Shown here: one piece after another, positions 9,395-17,600 of the stretch
How the letters are laid out: each line of letters starts with the position of its first letter
Position numbering within the stretch: position 1 is the first letter of the stretch
Assembly: GCA_020073395.1 (NCBI GenBank)
Contig: JAIQFF010000004.1
Coordinates: 1-64,000, forward strand
DNA length: 64,000 nt
DNA from: Terriglobia bacterium
GTDB taxonomy: Bacteria; Acidobacteriota; Terriglobia; Terriglobales; Acidobacteriaceae
Reading direction: 5' to 3'
The notes under the pieces: generated by a model
Databases searched by the model: none
The model's input: only the letters and a program-made list of their open reading frames with translations
What the model was told of the DNA's origin: nothing
Translations under genes and position numbers: made by a program

Positions 9395-11596
9395 TCACCG
9401 TCCGAACTTCACCGTCACCTGCGCTCCGGATACCACGTGTGATCCGGCGGGAGGCGACTGTTGTCGAGCCAGGCCGCTGCCCACAGCGTCCAGATCCAGT
9501 CCGCTCTCCTGCGCCATCTCGATGGCCGCCCGAACGCTCTTGCCCAGGAACGATGGAACCACAATTCCGCCCTGTTCGACGTCAAGCACAACTGTGCCAC
9601 TGGATGGAAGATGGGCCGGAAGCGACGATGCTCCCGCTTTCGAGTCGTCCAACATCGCGCTTTGTTTCTGCTCCGGGCCAGCCGGCGCGGCCGGTTCGGG
9701 ATGGCGCAAGGTCGCGGGCAGCACCACGCTGGCGGCGACGTTGGGGGAGGAGGGTGCGGAAGCAACGGCCGGTTGGGAATTCGAATCCGCCGGCGGAATA
9801 TCGGATGCATCCAGAGTCTCGCCCAGGCGGTCGGGCGATCCTTCTTCGACATCCTGGTCTTTTACCTGCCGCTCCGCCAGCAGGACCTGGCGGTTAGGCG
9901 GTAGTTCGACGTCGTGGGGTGTGTGCAGATATTCGAGGACCTGCTGCGTGACTCTCTGGAACACGGGTGCGGAAACTTGTCCGCCTTGGTGCAGGCCCAC
10001 CGGGGAGTCCAGAATGACCGCCACCGTGATGGCTGGGTCATTGATGGGAGCAAATCCTGCGAACGACGCCACGTACTTGGTATGCGAATATGCCCGGGTA
10101 GCGGGATCAACTTTTTGCCCGGTGCCGGTTTTCCCTGCCGAACTGTAGCCCTCGAGAATGGCTTTTTTTCCGGTGCCGTGCAGGACCACGCCTTGCATCA
10201 TCTGCTTCATCTGGGCTGCCGTGAGGGGAGAGATCACGCGCCGTTGCGCCCCAGGATGAAAAGCAACCATCTGAGGAGTGCCCTGCGGTTCCGTGGTCCC
10301 GGCAACAATTCTCGGCGCAACCCAGACGCCATCATTGGCGATGGTGGAAATCATGGCCACCAGTTGCAGTGGAGTCACTCCGATCTCCTGCCCCATGGAG
10401 ATGGCGCCGATAGATACTTTTGACCATCGATTCAGCGGTTTGGAGAGACCGCGGGTCTCGCCCGGCAGTTCAATTCCGGTGTGCTGCCCGAAACCAAAGG
10501 CGCGGATGTACTTGTAAAACCGCTCTTCGCCCAGGCGCAGCGCAATCTTGATCGCCCCCACGTCGCTTGATTCGGCCAGAATGCCGGCTACGGAGAGCAG
10601 CCCGTGAGGTTTGCTATCGCGGATCCGCATGCCGTTAATCACGATCGAACCCATCTGGCAGTCAAACACCTCATTGGGATGGGTCAACTTTTCTTCCAGA
10701 GCCGCCGCAATGGTGACCACTTTGAAAGTCGATCCCGGCTCGTACACGTCGCTCACGGCGTGGTCTTTCAATTTTTGCGGGGTGATGTCGCGGGCCAGAT
10801 TGGGATTGAACGTCGGACGATTGGCCAGGGCCAGGATCTCTCCCGTTTTCGGGTTTTCCACGACCACCGTCCCCGATTCGGCGTGGGTCTGCTGCATCGC
10901 GGTTTCCAGTTCGCGTTCCGCGATGTACTGGATTTTTTCGTCGATAGTCAGAACAACGTTTTCGCCAGGATCAGGCTGCTTCTCGACGCTGCCAAACCAT
11001 TTGCGGCGGGCATCGACTGAGATCAGCATGCGGCCGGGTTTGCCGTGGAGTTCATCATCGTTCGCGCGCTCGATGCCGCTCAGGCCTTCGTCATCCATGC
11101 CGACATAGCCCAGCACCTGTGCCGACAGTTCACGTTTGGGATAGAAGCGCTTGGACTCTTTCTGGAAATAGATGCCGCGCAGATTCATCGACCGGATACG
11201 GTCCGCGGTTTCGGCGTCCGCCTTGCGTGCGAGCCAGCAGAAGGTGCGGGCGGCCTTGCATTTTGCCAGCAATTCCCGGGGATCTGCCTTGGTGATGCGT
11301 GCCACCAGAGATATGGTCCCTGCCAGATCGGGGATGTCAGCCGGCACCGCGAACACGGAATCCACGGAAACGGACATTGCCAGTTCGCGACCGGCGCGGT
11401 CGTAGATGATTCCCCGCTTGGCTGCGACTTCGGTGGTGCGCTGCTGCTGGCGCTGGGCTCTCTGCTCGAAGTCGCCATAGCGGAAGATCTGCAGGTAGAC
11501 AAGGCGCAGGCAGATGGCACTGGCCCAGAGCACCAGGATCGCGCCCAGCAGGTAGAGTCGTTTATTGGCGCCGTTGCGGGGTGTGCTCGTTGCCAC
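9395..11596 (-). CDS. ftsI: Class B penicillin-binding protein FtsI with C-terminal PASTA domain
   Basis: FtsI is the division transpeptidase that cross-links septal peptidoglycan with FtsW. The 733-residue protein has an N-terminal membrane anchor (about 13-37), a PBP dimerisation domain and the transpeptidase domain with the STFK active-site tetrad (about 289-292) and KTGTG. A Pro/Ser/Ala-rich linker (about 590-670) leads to one PASTA domain at the end. The motif expected as SxN reads SSD (about 343-345), an unusual substitution. The start is GTG at 11596 with AAGGGG eight bases upstream; no ATG lies nearby. PASTA-bearing FtsI/SpoVD proteins are common outside Proteobacteria. Confidence 0.93.
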   Translation of the reverse strand: MATSTPRNGANKRLYLLGAILVLWASAICLRLVYLQIFRYGDFEQRAQRQQQRTTEVAAKRGIIYDRAGRELAMSVSVDSVFAVPADIPDLAGTISLVARITKADPRELLAKCKAARTFCWLARKADAETADRIRSMNLRGIYFQKESKRFYPKRELSAQVLGYVGMDDEGLSGIERANDDELHGKPGRMLISVDARRKWFGSVEKQPDPGENVVLTIDEKIQYIAERELETAMQQTHAESGTVVVENPKTGEILALANRPTFNPNLARDITPQKLKDHAVSDVYEPGSTFKVVTIAAALEEKLTHPNEVFDCQMGSIVINGMRIRDSKPHGLLSVAGILAESSDVGAIKIALRLGEERFYKYIRAFGFGQHTGIELPGETRGLSKPLNRWSKVSIGAISMGQEIGVTPLQLVAMISTIANDGVWVAPRIVAGTTEPQGTPQMVAFHPGAQRRVISPLTAAQMKQMMQGVVLHGTGKKAILEGYSSAGKTGTGQKVDPATRAYSHTKYVASFAGFAPINDPAITVAVILDSPVGLHQGGQVSAPVFQRVTQQVLEYLHTPHDVELPPNRQVLLAERQVKDQDVEEGSPDRLGETLDASDIPPADSNSQPAVASAPSSPNVAASVVLPATLRHPEPAAPAGPEQKQSAMLDDSKAGASSLPAHLPSSGTVVLDVEQGGIVVPSFLGKSVRAAIEMAQESGLDLDAVGSGLARQQSPPAGSHVVSGAQVTVKFGR

Positions 11597-11659
11597 GGTC
11601 TGGGCCCCTTAAGACAAACATGGCGGCCCACGATGCTGGGAGCCGCCAATTAGAGTTTC

Positions 11660-11730
11660 GTAGCGCCGGCGTCTCGCCGGCTGTCTGGCGGGCGTCCCGC
11701 CCGCCTGGGCTGGCCGGAGGCCGGCGCTAC
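11660..11730. repeat. Palindromic repeat, family B, copy 1
   Basis: A 71-bp GC-rich element bounded by the perfect 11-bp inverted repeat GTAGCGCCGGC and GCCGGCGCTAC, with internal hairpins around GGCGGGCGTCCCGCCCGCC. It lies between ftsL and ftsI. A second copy lies at 12592-12663 and a degraded piece near 48.75 kb. Confidence 0.85.
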
Positions 11731-11757
11731 ACAAAGGCCCGGCTCGGCCGTGGGTCT

Positions 11758-12213
11758 CTATCGCGCCGAATCCATCGGGACCGGGGTCACGCTGGCCAGC
11801 ACCGGCGTTGCGGCCTCCGGTGAAACCGTATCCATGTGCATTACCTGGCCGGCCTGCGGGGATTGCAGTCCCAGCTTGCGCGCCAGCGCATCAATGCGCT
11901 CGGGGTCGCGCAGTGAGGCTTCTTCCAGGCGCAGGGCGCGGTTCATCTCAGCGAGGCCATCACGCTGCGCCCTGAGCGTTTCGATCTTGTAGCCGTATTC
12001 AATCGCTTTGAAATGCTGCCAGGCAAAAGTCATCACCAGCAGAAACAGGCAGCCCAGAGCAACTCCAAATTGTTTCATTTCGCGGCTGCGCTGCGGATCC
12101 TCCACTTTCACCAGGCGCGAATTGTCGATGGGCTTGGCAAAATAAATTTCCGGAGTTCCCGTCCAGCTACGTTTACGCCGCATGACCGGAGCTGCGCACT
12201 GCGCCGCCGCCAT
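11758..12213 (-). CDS. ftsL: Cell division protein FtsL
   Basis: FtsL is a bitopic divisome protein that works with FtsB and FtsQ and helps activate FtsWI. The 151-residue product has a charged cytoplasmic N-terminus, one membrane segment (about 50-67, around ALGCLFLLVMTFAW) and then a heptad-like coiled coil rich in Leu/Glu/Arg that ends near GLQSP. FtsL is poorly conserved, so the call rests on topology plus position between rsmH and ftsI. Its ATG directly follows the TAA of the upstream small gene (no gap); an internal ATG at 12183 is an alternative start. Confidence 0.85.
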   Translation of the reverse strand: MAAAQCAAPVMRRKRSWTGTPEIYFAKPIDNSRLVKVEDPQRSREMKQFGVALGCLFLLVMTFAWQHFKAIEYGYKIETLRAQRDGLAEMNRALRLEEASLRDPERIDALARKLGLQSPQAGQVMHMDTVSPEAATPVLASVTPVPMDSAR

Positions 12214-12414
12214 TTATGCTACCCCGGCCAGACTGGATTCGAATTGCGCAACTTCCTGTTGCGCCACCGCATACCAGTAGGCAAGTTTCTCTTCCTGGGA
12301 GCGCGTGTCCTGCAAGAGCCTGTCGGACCGCACTTCGGTCCGGGCTTCAGTTCGCTCCACCGTGGCAATCAGTTCGTCGATCAATGTTCCTGTGTACGTC
12401 GTCCCTCGATACAT
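12214..12414 (-). CDS. Small conserved-position protein in dcw cluster (66 aa), unknown function
   Basis: This small gene lies between rsmH and ftsL. ATG at 12414 is preceded by GGAGG seven bases upstream, which supports this start over a longer frame beginning at 12546. The 66-residue product is mostly predicted helix (LIDELIATVERTEARTE, then a Gln/Glu/Ala-rich C-terminal half with YWYAVAQQEV), has no membrane segment or signal peptide, and has no motif that I recognise. Its stop abuts the ftsL start, so the two are probably translationally coupled. A small division-associated cytoplasmic protein is possible, but that is context only. Confidence 0.7.
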   Translation of the reverse strand: MYRGTTYTGTLIDELIATVERTEARTEVRSDRLLQDTRSQEEKLAYWYAVAQQEVAQFESSLAGVA

Positions 12415-12427
12415 CAGTGGCCTCCGT

Positions 12428-12470
12428 TCTACCTTCCCATCTCTCCGGGACGGCACCGGAAGAAGGTAGA
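12428..12470 (-). promoter_or_regulatory. Leader hairpin immediately upstream of the 66-aa gene
   Basis: The 9-bp inverted repeat TCTACCTTC (12428-12436) and GAAGGTAGA (12462-12470) encloses a loop with its own short CCGG/CCGG pairing. In the minus-strand mRNA the hairpin ends just before the Shine-Dalgarno sequence of the 66-aa gene, so it could affect translation or processing between rsmH and the rest of the cluster. Confidence 0.5.
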
Positions 12471-12591
12471 GAGTTGTGTTTCGCCCTTGTTTGTGAGAGG
12501 CGATGCCGTCCCGGAACTCGCTTACTAAATTCACCCCGGCGCGCACTCACGTCCGTACCGGGTTCCCGGCAGGTTTTCCGGGGTAAACTTT

Positions 12592-12663
12592 GTAGCGCCG
12601 GCCTCGCCGGCTGTCTGGCGGGCGTCCCGCCCGCCTTTCAGGCCGAGCGGAGGCCAGCGCTAC
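12592..12663. repeat. Palindromic repeat, family B, copy 2
   Basis: A 72-bp element, nearly identical through its left two thirds to the copy at 11660-11730, starting GTAGCGCCGGC and ending GCCAGCGCTAC. It directly abuts the rsmH stop codon. It lies between rsmH and the 66-aa gene. Confidence 0.85.
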
Positions 12664-13599
12664 CTAAATTCTCTCCGCGGCTCGCATCTTGGCGCTGCGT
12701 GCCCGCGGATTGCGATCAATTTCTTCTTCCCCGGCGGTCACTGGCTTTTTTGTCAGCAACTTGTAGTGACCCTGCTTCACGCCTTCGCGGAAGGCATCTT
12801 TCACGATGCGGTCCTCCAGCGAGTGGAAACTGATGATCACGATTCGTCCGCCCGGTTTTAGCACCCGCGGGGCTGCGCTCAGCAGCGCCCGCAAGTCGTC
12901 TAGTTCATGGTTTACGAAGATTCGGAGTGCCTGGAAAGTTCGCGTCGCGGGATGAATCCTTCTTTCTGCCTGATTCATTGGCCGGGCCGCGGCTGAGATC
13001 ACGGCTGCGAGTTGCGCAGTCGTCAATATCGGCCGCGACCGGACAATGGCTCTGGCGATTCTCCGCGACCTCCTTTCCTCACCGAATTCGTAAATCAGAT
13101 TGGCGAGTGTGACCTCGTCCGTCTGATTTACCACTTGTTCGGCGGTGGGCCCGGCTTGCGGATTCATCCGCATGTCGAGCGCCCCTTCCGCCTGAAAACT
13201 GAAGCCCCGCGAGGGTGTGTCCAACTGCAGGCTGCTTACGCCGAGATCTGCGAGCACTCCGTCGGCTGACGCCGCTTTGAACCGCTCTCCGATCTCCGCG
13301 AAAGAACCATGCAGCAGACTCACTTCAGGCCATCCCTCCCCCCCGGAAGAGATGAGCCTGACGCGGGCCTCATCGAGCGCCGCGGGATCTTTATCGAGCC
13401 CAATCAAATGTCCCGGTGCGCCGAGGCGTTTTGCGATTTCTAAACTGTGCCCGCCCAGGCCCACCGTGGCGTCGATATAAGTCCCGCCACGCTTGATAGC
13501 TAAAAAGTCGATCGCTTCTTTTAAAAGAACCGGGACATGGCCACTCTTGTTTCCACCATGCCCACCCCGCTCGGGGGTGCTTGTTGAACCCTCGTCCAC
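12664..13599 (-). CDS. rsmH: 16S rRNA (cytosine1402-N4)-methyltransferase RsmH
   Basis: RsmH (MraW) methylates N4 of C1402 in the decoding centre of 16S rRNA using S-adenosylmethionine. The 311-residue protein has HVPVLLKEAI near the N-terminus, the SAM-binding YIDATVGLGGHS, DLGVSSLQLD, the family insertion domain, and ISFHSLEDRIVK near the end. The start is GTG at 13599, which shares one base with the mraZ TAG stop (TAGTG), so it is coupled to mraZ as is usual in dcw clusters. Confidence 0.96.
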   Translation of the reverse strand: MDEGSTSTPERGGHGGNKSGHVPVLLKEAIDFLAIKRGGTYIDATVGLGGHSLEIAKRLGAPGHLIGLDKDPAALDEARVRLISSGGEGWPEVSLLHGSFAEIGERFKAASADGVLADLGVSSLQLDTPSRGFSFQAEGALDMRMNPQAGPTAEQVVNQTDEVTLANLIYEFGEERRSRRIARAIVRSRPILTTAQLAAVISAAARPMNQAERRIHPATRTFQALRIFVNHELDDLRALLSAAPRVLKPGGRIVIISFHSLEDRIVKDAFREGVKQGHYKLLTKKPVTAGEEEIDRNPRARSAKMRAAERI

Positions 13600-14039
13600 T
13601 AGATGCCCAGATCGTCGAGCGTCTTCTCATCCTCAGGTGTGAACGGTTGCTCCTCGATCTCTGTGCGATACGCTTCCAGGTTGCGAACCACGAGATGGGT
13701 AAGATTGCCGGTCACGGCTACTTCGCCCTTGATCTGCGCCGATTCCCGCAGCAACTGCGGCATCAGCAACCTGCCCTGACCGTCCATCTCGACCATCTGC
13801 CCGTAGTAGTTCACCCGGTCCAGAAACTTCTTCTTCGTAGGATTGAAGGTGGAGAGCCCGGCCAGCTTCTGCTCGATCCGTTCCCATTCCTCGAAGGGAT
13901 ACACTTGGCCAACCTTGCCATCCAGGCTGGTGATGTAAAATTGCGTGCTGTACTTCTCGTCGATCACCCGTTTGAACTCCGCGGGGACTTTGAGCCGTCC
14001 TTTTTCGTCGACGCGAGTTGGGTGATTGCCGCGAAACAT
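13599..14039 (-). CDS. mraZ: Transcriptional regulator MraZ
   Basis: MraZ is a DNA-binding protein with two AbrB-like halves that regulates its own dcw operon. The 146-residue product starts with the canonical MFRGNHPTRVDEKGRLKVP, with the second DxxGR half at about DGQGRLLMP. AAGGGG lies nine bases upstream of the ATG. It is the first gene of the cluster. A matching operator (three GTGG repeats with 10-bp phase) lies about 180 bp upstream next to a sigma70-like promoter, consistent with autoregulation. Confidence 0.96.
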   Translation of the reverse strand: MFRGNHPTRVDEKGRLKVPAEFKRVIDEKYSTQFYITSLDGKVGQVYPFEEWERIEQKLAGLSTFNPTKKKFLDRVNYYGQMVEMDGQGRLLMPQLLRESAQIKGEVAVTGNLTHLVVRNLEAYRTEIEEQPFTPEDEKTLDDLGI

Positions 14040-14220
14040 GTGCTCTGCCCCTTAGGGCGGGAAATCTCTTGAATACGAGTGCTGCCACAGCGAGGGAGGT
14101 AAAAGCGGCCAAAATGCCGGGTACTTCTGGTTCGTTCGGGCTGTTTTTTGGGGTGTCAGCTACAAAATCCACTGGCGCCTCTCAAAGTTCCAACGCTGCC
14201 CACGACCACCACCGTCTCGA

Positions 14221-14244
14221 CCACTTTCTACCACATTTGTCCAC
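14221..14244 (-). promoter_or_regulatory. MraZ operator: phased GTGG boxes
   Basis: On the minus strand GTGG occurs at 14244, 14234 and 14224, exactly 10 bp apart, with further irregular GTGG copies down to about 14200. MraZ proteins are known to bind short tandem repeats with a core such as TGGG or GTGG and a 10-bp period upstream of mraZ. The array starts immediately after the -10 hexamer, a position suited to repression. Confidence 0.75.
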
Positions 14245-14272
14245 ATCCTACGCCTAAAGCATTTGTTGTCAA
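14245..14272 (-). promoter_or_regulatory. Probable sigma70 promoter of the dcw cluster
   Basis: On the minus strand, TTGACA (14272-14267) and TAGGAT (14250-14245) are separated by 16 bp. They lie directly upstream of the MraZ boxes. The predicted mRNA would have an untranslated leader of roughly 200 bases before mraZ. Confidence 0.65.
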
Positions 14273-14643
14273 TGAGAAAGTTATAGGTCGCTACGGGGAG
14301 AGATGAGGTGTTTTCGAAAGCGCGATTACTTGTGGCTAACTGAATTGGTGACCACAATAGGTATGGTTTAGGAATTTGGTTCTGCTGTCGCTACCTGATT
14401 GTTTTCAGTTTCCACCCGACTCCCGACCCGTGGAAATCCTGTGGAAAACTTGGCTGCGATGGGCGGACTTCGAGCATGGCAGCGAACCGTATGGCTGCGG
14501 GCGACTCGCCCGCGAGGTTTTGACTTCCATTTCTTGCGTGCGGACAAAGCAGACCGCCGCGGCTAAAGCCGGAACCCCTTTCAGCGACTTATCGGCACCT
14601 GTAAACTCGTGCCCTTCCCGAGGGTCGATGTTCTTGTGACTTC
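14273..14643. other. Intergenic stretch with no supported gene
   Basis: This is the region between the dcw promoter and the 3' end of the TonB receptor gene. An 87-codon frame at 14376-14639 has no recognisable product or ribosome-binding site. A short GC hairpin (GCGGGCGACTCGCCCGC, near 14497-14513) is present. I see nothing else that can be supported. Confidence 0.5.
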
Positions 14644-17600
14644 CTACCAGATCAGCTTTGCACCCAACTGAATGTGCCGCGATCCTCCCGAACCCACCAC
14701 CGGGTTGGAGGCTCCGACGTCCGGGGTGGCGTTTGTCACGCCCAGATCGTTGATCCCGAAGACCGGGTCGGAAATATCAGTTCCTAACGTGTATAAGCCA
14801 TCAAAGTTGGGATGATTCAGCACGTTGAAGAACTCGCCGCGCAGTTGCAGGTTAAGCCGGTCGGAGAGCTTCCAGCGCTTGGTGACAGACATATCCAGGT
14901 TGGCATAGGCCGGCCCGCGGAAAATGTTCCGGCGCATGTGGCCGAAGGTGCCGTAGGCGGGAGGCGTGATCACGGCACTTCCCGAGATGAAACACCCGTA
15001 GAAGTCGAGGTCGGGATTTTTGTTTTGCGCGGCACAGCGCGGGTTGCTGGTGGCGTCGCTGCCGAAGAGATACGTGATTTGCTTCGCCGGGTCCGTGGTC
15101 CAGTGCACGTCGTTGGGATCGCCCGAGAAGTCCCAGCGGTCGAGGAACTCTCCGGAGAAGCTGATGTCATCAAAAGAATCATAGAAGCCGTAGGGCTCAC
15201 CGGTCTGCAGATTGACGATGCTGGTCAGCTGCCACCCTTGGCCCAGCTGCAACGGAGCGTGGAGGCTGGGCAATTCATAACTCAGGGAGAACGTGAAACG
15301 GTGGCGAATATCGTAGTCGCCATTTCCCCACTCTGGACGGAAAGTCCGGTTATCCTGGGGAAACCCGCTGCGGTTGGTGGTGGCGTTGTCCAGAGCGTGC
15401 GCCCAGGTATAGCCTGCGAGAAAGTTGAGTCCTTTGAAGGCCCTCTGGGTGAGTGTCACCTGCAGGCCGTTGTAGAAAGAGCTGCCCAGATTTTCCATTT
15501 CGGTGGCGTAACCGGCCCAATCGAGGCACGGACCCGCTCCGGATGTGCAGTTGACTACGAACGGCCGCGTGTCCTGGCGGCACCCACGATAGCTGTCGTC
15601 ACCGTTGTTATAGCAGTTGAAACTCGCCATCGGATCGGACTGGTTGATATCGCGATGGCTGAACAGCTTGATGCCGCGATTGGCAACGTAGGCCACCTGC
15701 AGTGAAGTAGACTTGCCCAGCGCCTGCTGCAAATTTACGTTCCAGCTGGCAACATAAGGCGTAGCCAGGTGGTAAGGAACGCCGAACACGTCGCAAGGGT
15801 CTCCAATGTCGCAGGGCGTAGTCAGCGCTCCTGCAAATAGCGGGGTTCCGCTGGTCCAGGCGGTACCCAGCGCCCCCGCGTCATCCAGTTCCCTTTGCAC
15901 CAGCTGAATGTTGCCATTGCCAGGAGTTACTCCGGGCAGGCCGCTGGGATTTTCATTCAAGCCACCGCGATCAATGAACTCCCGAATGGTGGGTTGTTCG
16001 TAAATGATGGCGCCACCGGCGCGCAGCACGGTCTTACCGGTCCCGAAAACATCCCAGGCCACGCCGACCCGCGGTGAGAAATTGTTCTTGTCGGTGGCGT
16101 ACGGCGAACTGATTCCCTGCCCCACCTGAATCAGGCCGCCCTGGGTGGGGATGAAGTTGGCGATCAGGTTGTTGGAATCCTTGATCGGGAGAGAAAGATC
16201 ATAGCGCAGGCCCAGATTCAGAGTCAGTCTGGGCGCGATCCGCCAATCGTCGGCCACGAAAGCGCCGAAGGCCGTCATGGTGACGTAACGGCGTATGTCT
16301 CCGGTAAGAATCTGCGCGAAGCCTTCGTCGCCAAAATTACCTTGTAGAAAGTTGACCAGCGCAGGATTCACGATGTCATCGTTGGAGTCGCGAGTGTCGT
16401 CGAAGGATAGCCGCCCTCGGCCTCGGCGGGCGCGGAACAGGTCAGTTCCGCCATGCCGGAACTCGCCGCCAAATCGAAAGTTGTGCCGCCCTCGGGTCAG
16501 GGAAACATTGTCGATGGCCTGATAGGTATAGGTCGGAGAGGTAAACAAGGGCCAACTCGAGTTTCCACCCATGGTGAACAAAGACCCGATGTCGATTTCC
16601 GGAAAGCCGAACAATTTGGGATCGGTGACTCCGGTGTTCAGACCGTAGTCGGCAGCGCTCTTGTCGTGATCAGCGACGTTGTCGCTCTGCCAGTAGTGGT
16701 TGTATCCGAAACGCGCTTCGTTCACCCAGGCTGAAGTCGGCATCCAGGTCCAGTTCACGCCCATCACCTGCACCTTGGTGTCAGCGATCGAGAGCCAATC
16801 CGGCCGGATCGGCGAGGTGTCTTCTTCCGTTTGCAGGCTGTTGGCGTAGAAGAACCGGCCGGTGAAGATGTTTTTCGCGCTCAGGTGGTAGTCCGACTTG
16901 ATCACGAAATTGTCTTCCCGATTCACATTGTTGAAATTGAAATTGATGAGGGCCGGATCTCCCGATGAGACTGTGGAACCGGGATTGGACAGGAACAACT
17001 CGGCCAGTCGCAGACTGACAGGATCGCACGATGCCGGACAACCCGCCGCCGCTTTGGCGTCCGGCAAACTGATTGCCGGGTCCCCAATCGAGGTGGTTAC
17101 GGGACTGTCCACATTGAACGGGTTACCCACCTTGTGCCGCGCCCCTTCGTAATTTCCGAAGATGAACCACTTGTCCTTGATGATGGGCCCACCAGCCGAC
17201 GCTCCGAACTGGTGCAACACCAGATCGGAAAGCGGCTGTGGATTCGGATTGAAGTAGTTGCGCGCATCGAAAGCACTGTTGCGGTGGAAATAGTAACCGG
17301 TTCCGTGGAAATCGTTGCTTCCTGACTTGAGGCCGACATTCACGACTGCGCCCGGCTTCCAGCCATACTCGGCACCCTGATTTTCCTGTGTGTTGAACTC
17401 CTGGATGGCGTCCAGTGGAAGATGGCTGGCCGGGGTCCCGGCCACGCCCACGTCATTGATCACGCTTTCGCCGTAGTAGAGGTCGTTGTCGTCGGTTCCG
17501 TCAACCATGTAGTTGTTGTCTTCGAACCGGTTGCCATTGGTCGTAACGCTGTGGAAGCCGCCGCCTGGGGTGCGCTGTACGCCCGGCCGCAATTCCAGAA

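Noticed and set aside
9132-10148. 338-codon open frame on the plus strand opposite the ftsI 3' end
   Set aside because: It overlaps the repeat and the PASTA/linker coding region of ftsI and has low-complexity composition; a shadow frame.
14376-14639. 87-codon open frame between the dcw promoter and the TonB receptor gene
   Set aside because: No ribosome-binding site, no recognisable motif and repeat-like sequence in the second half.
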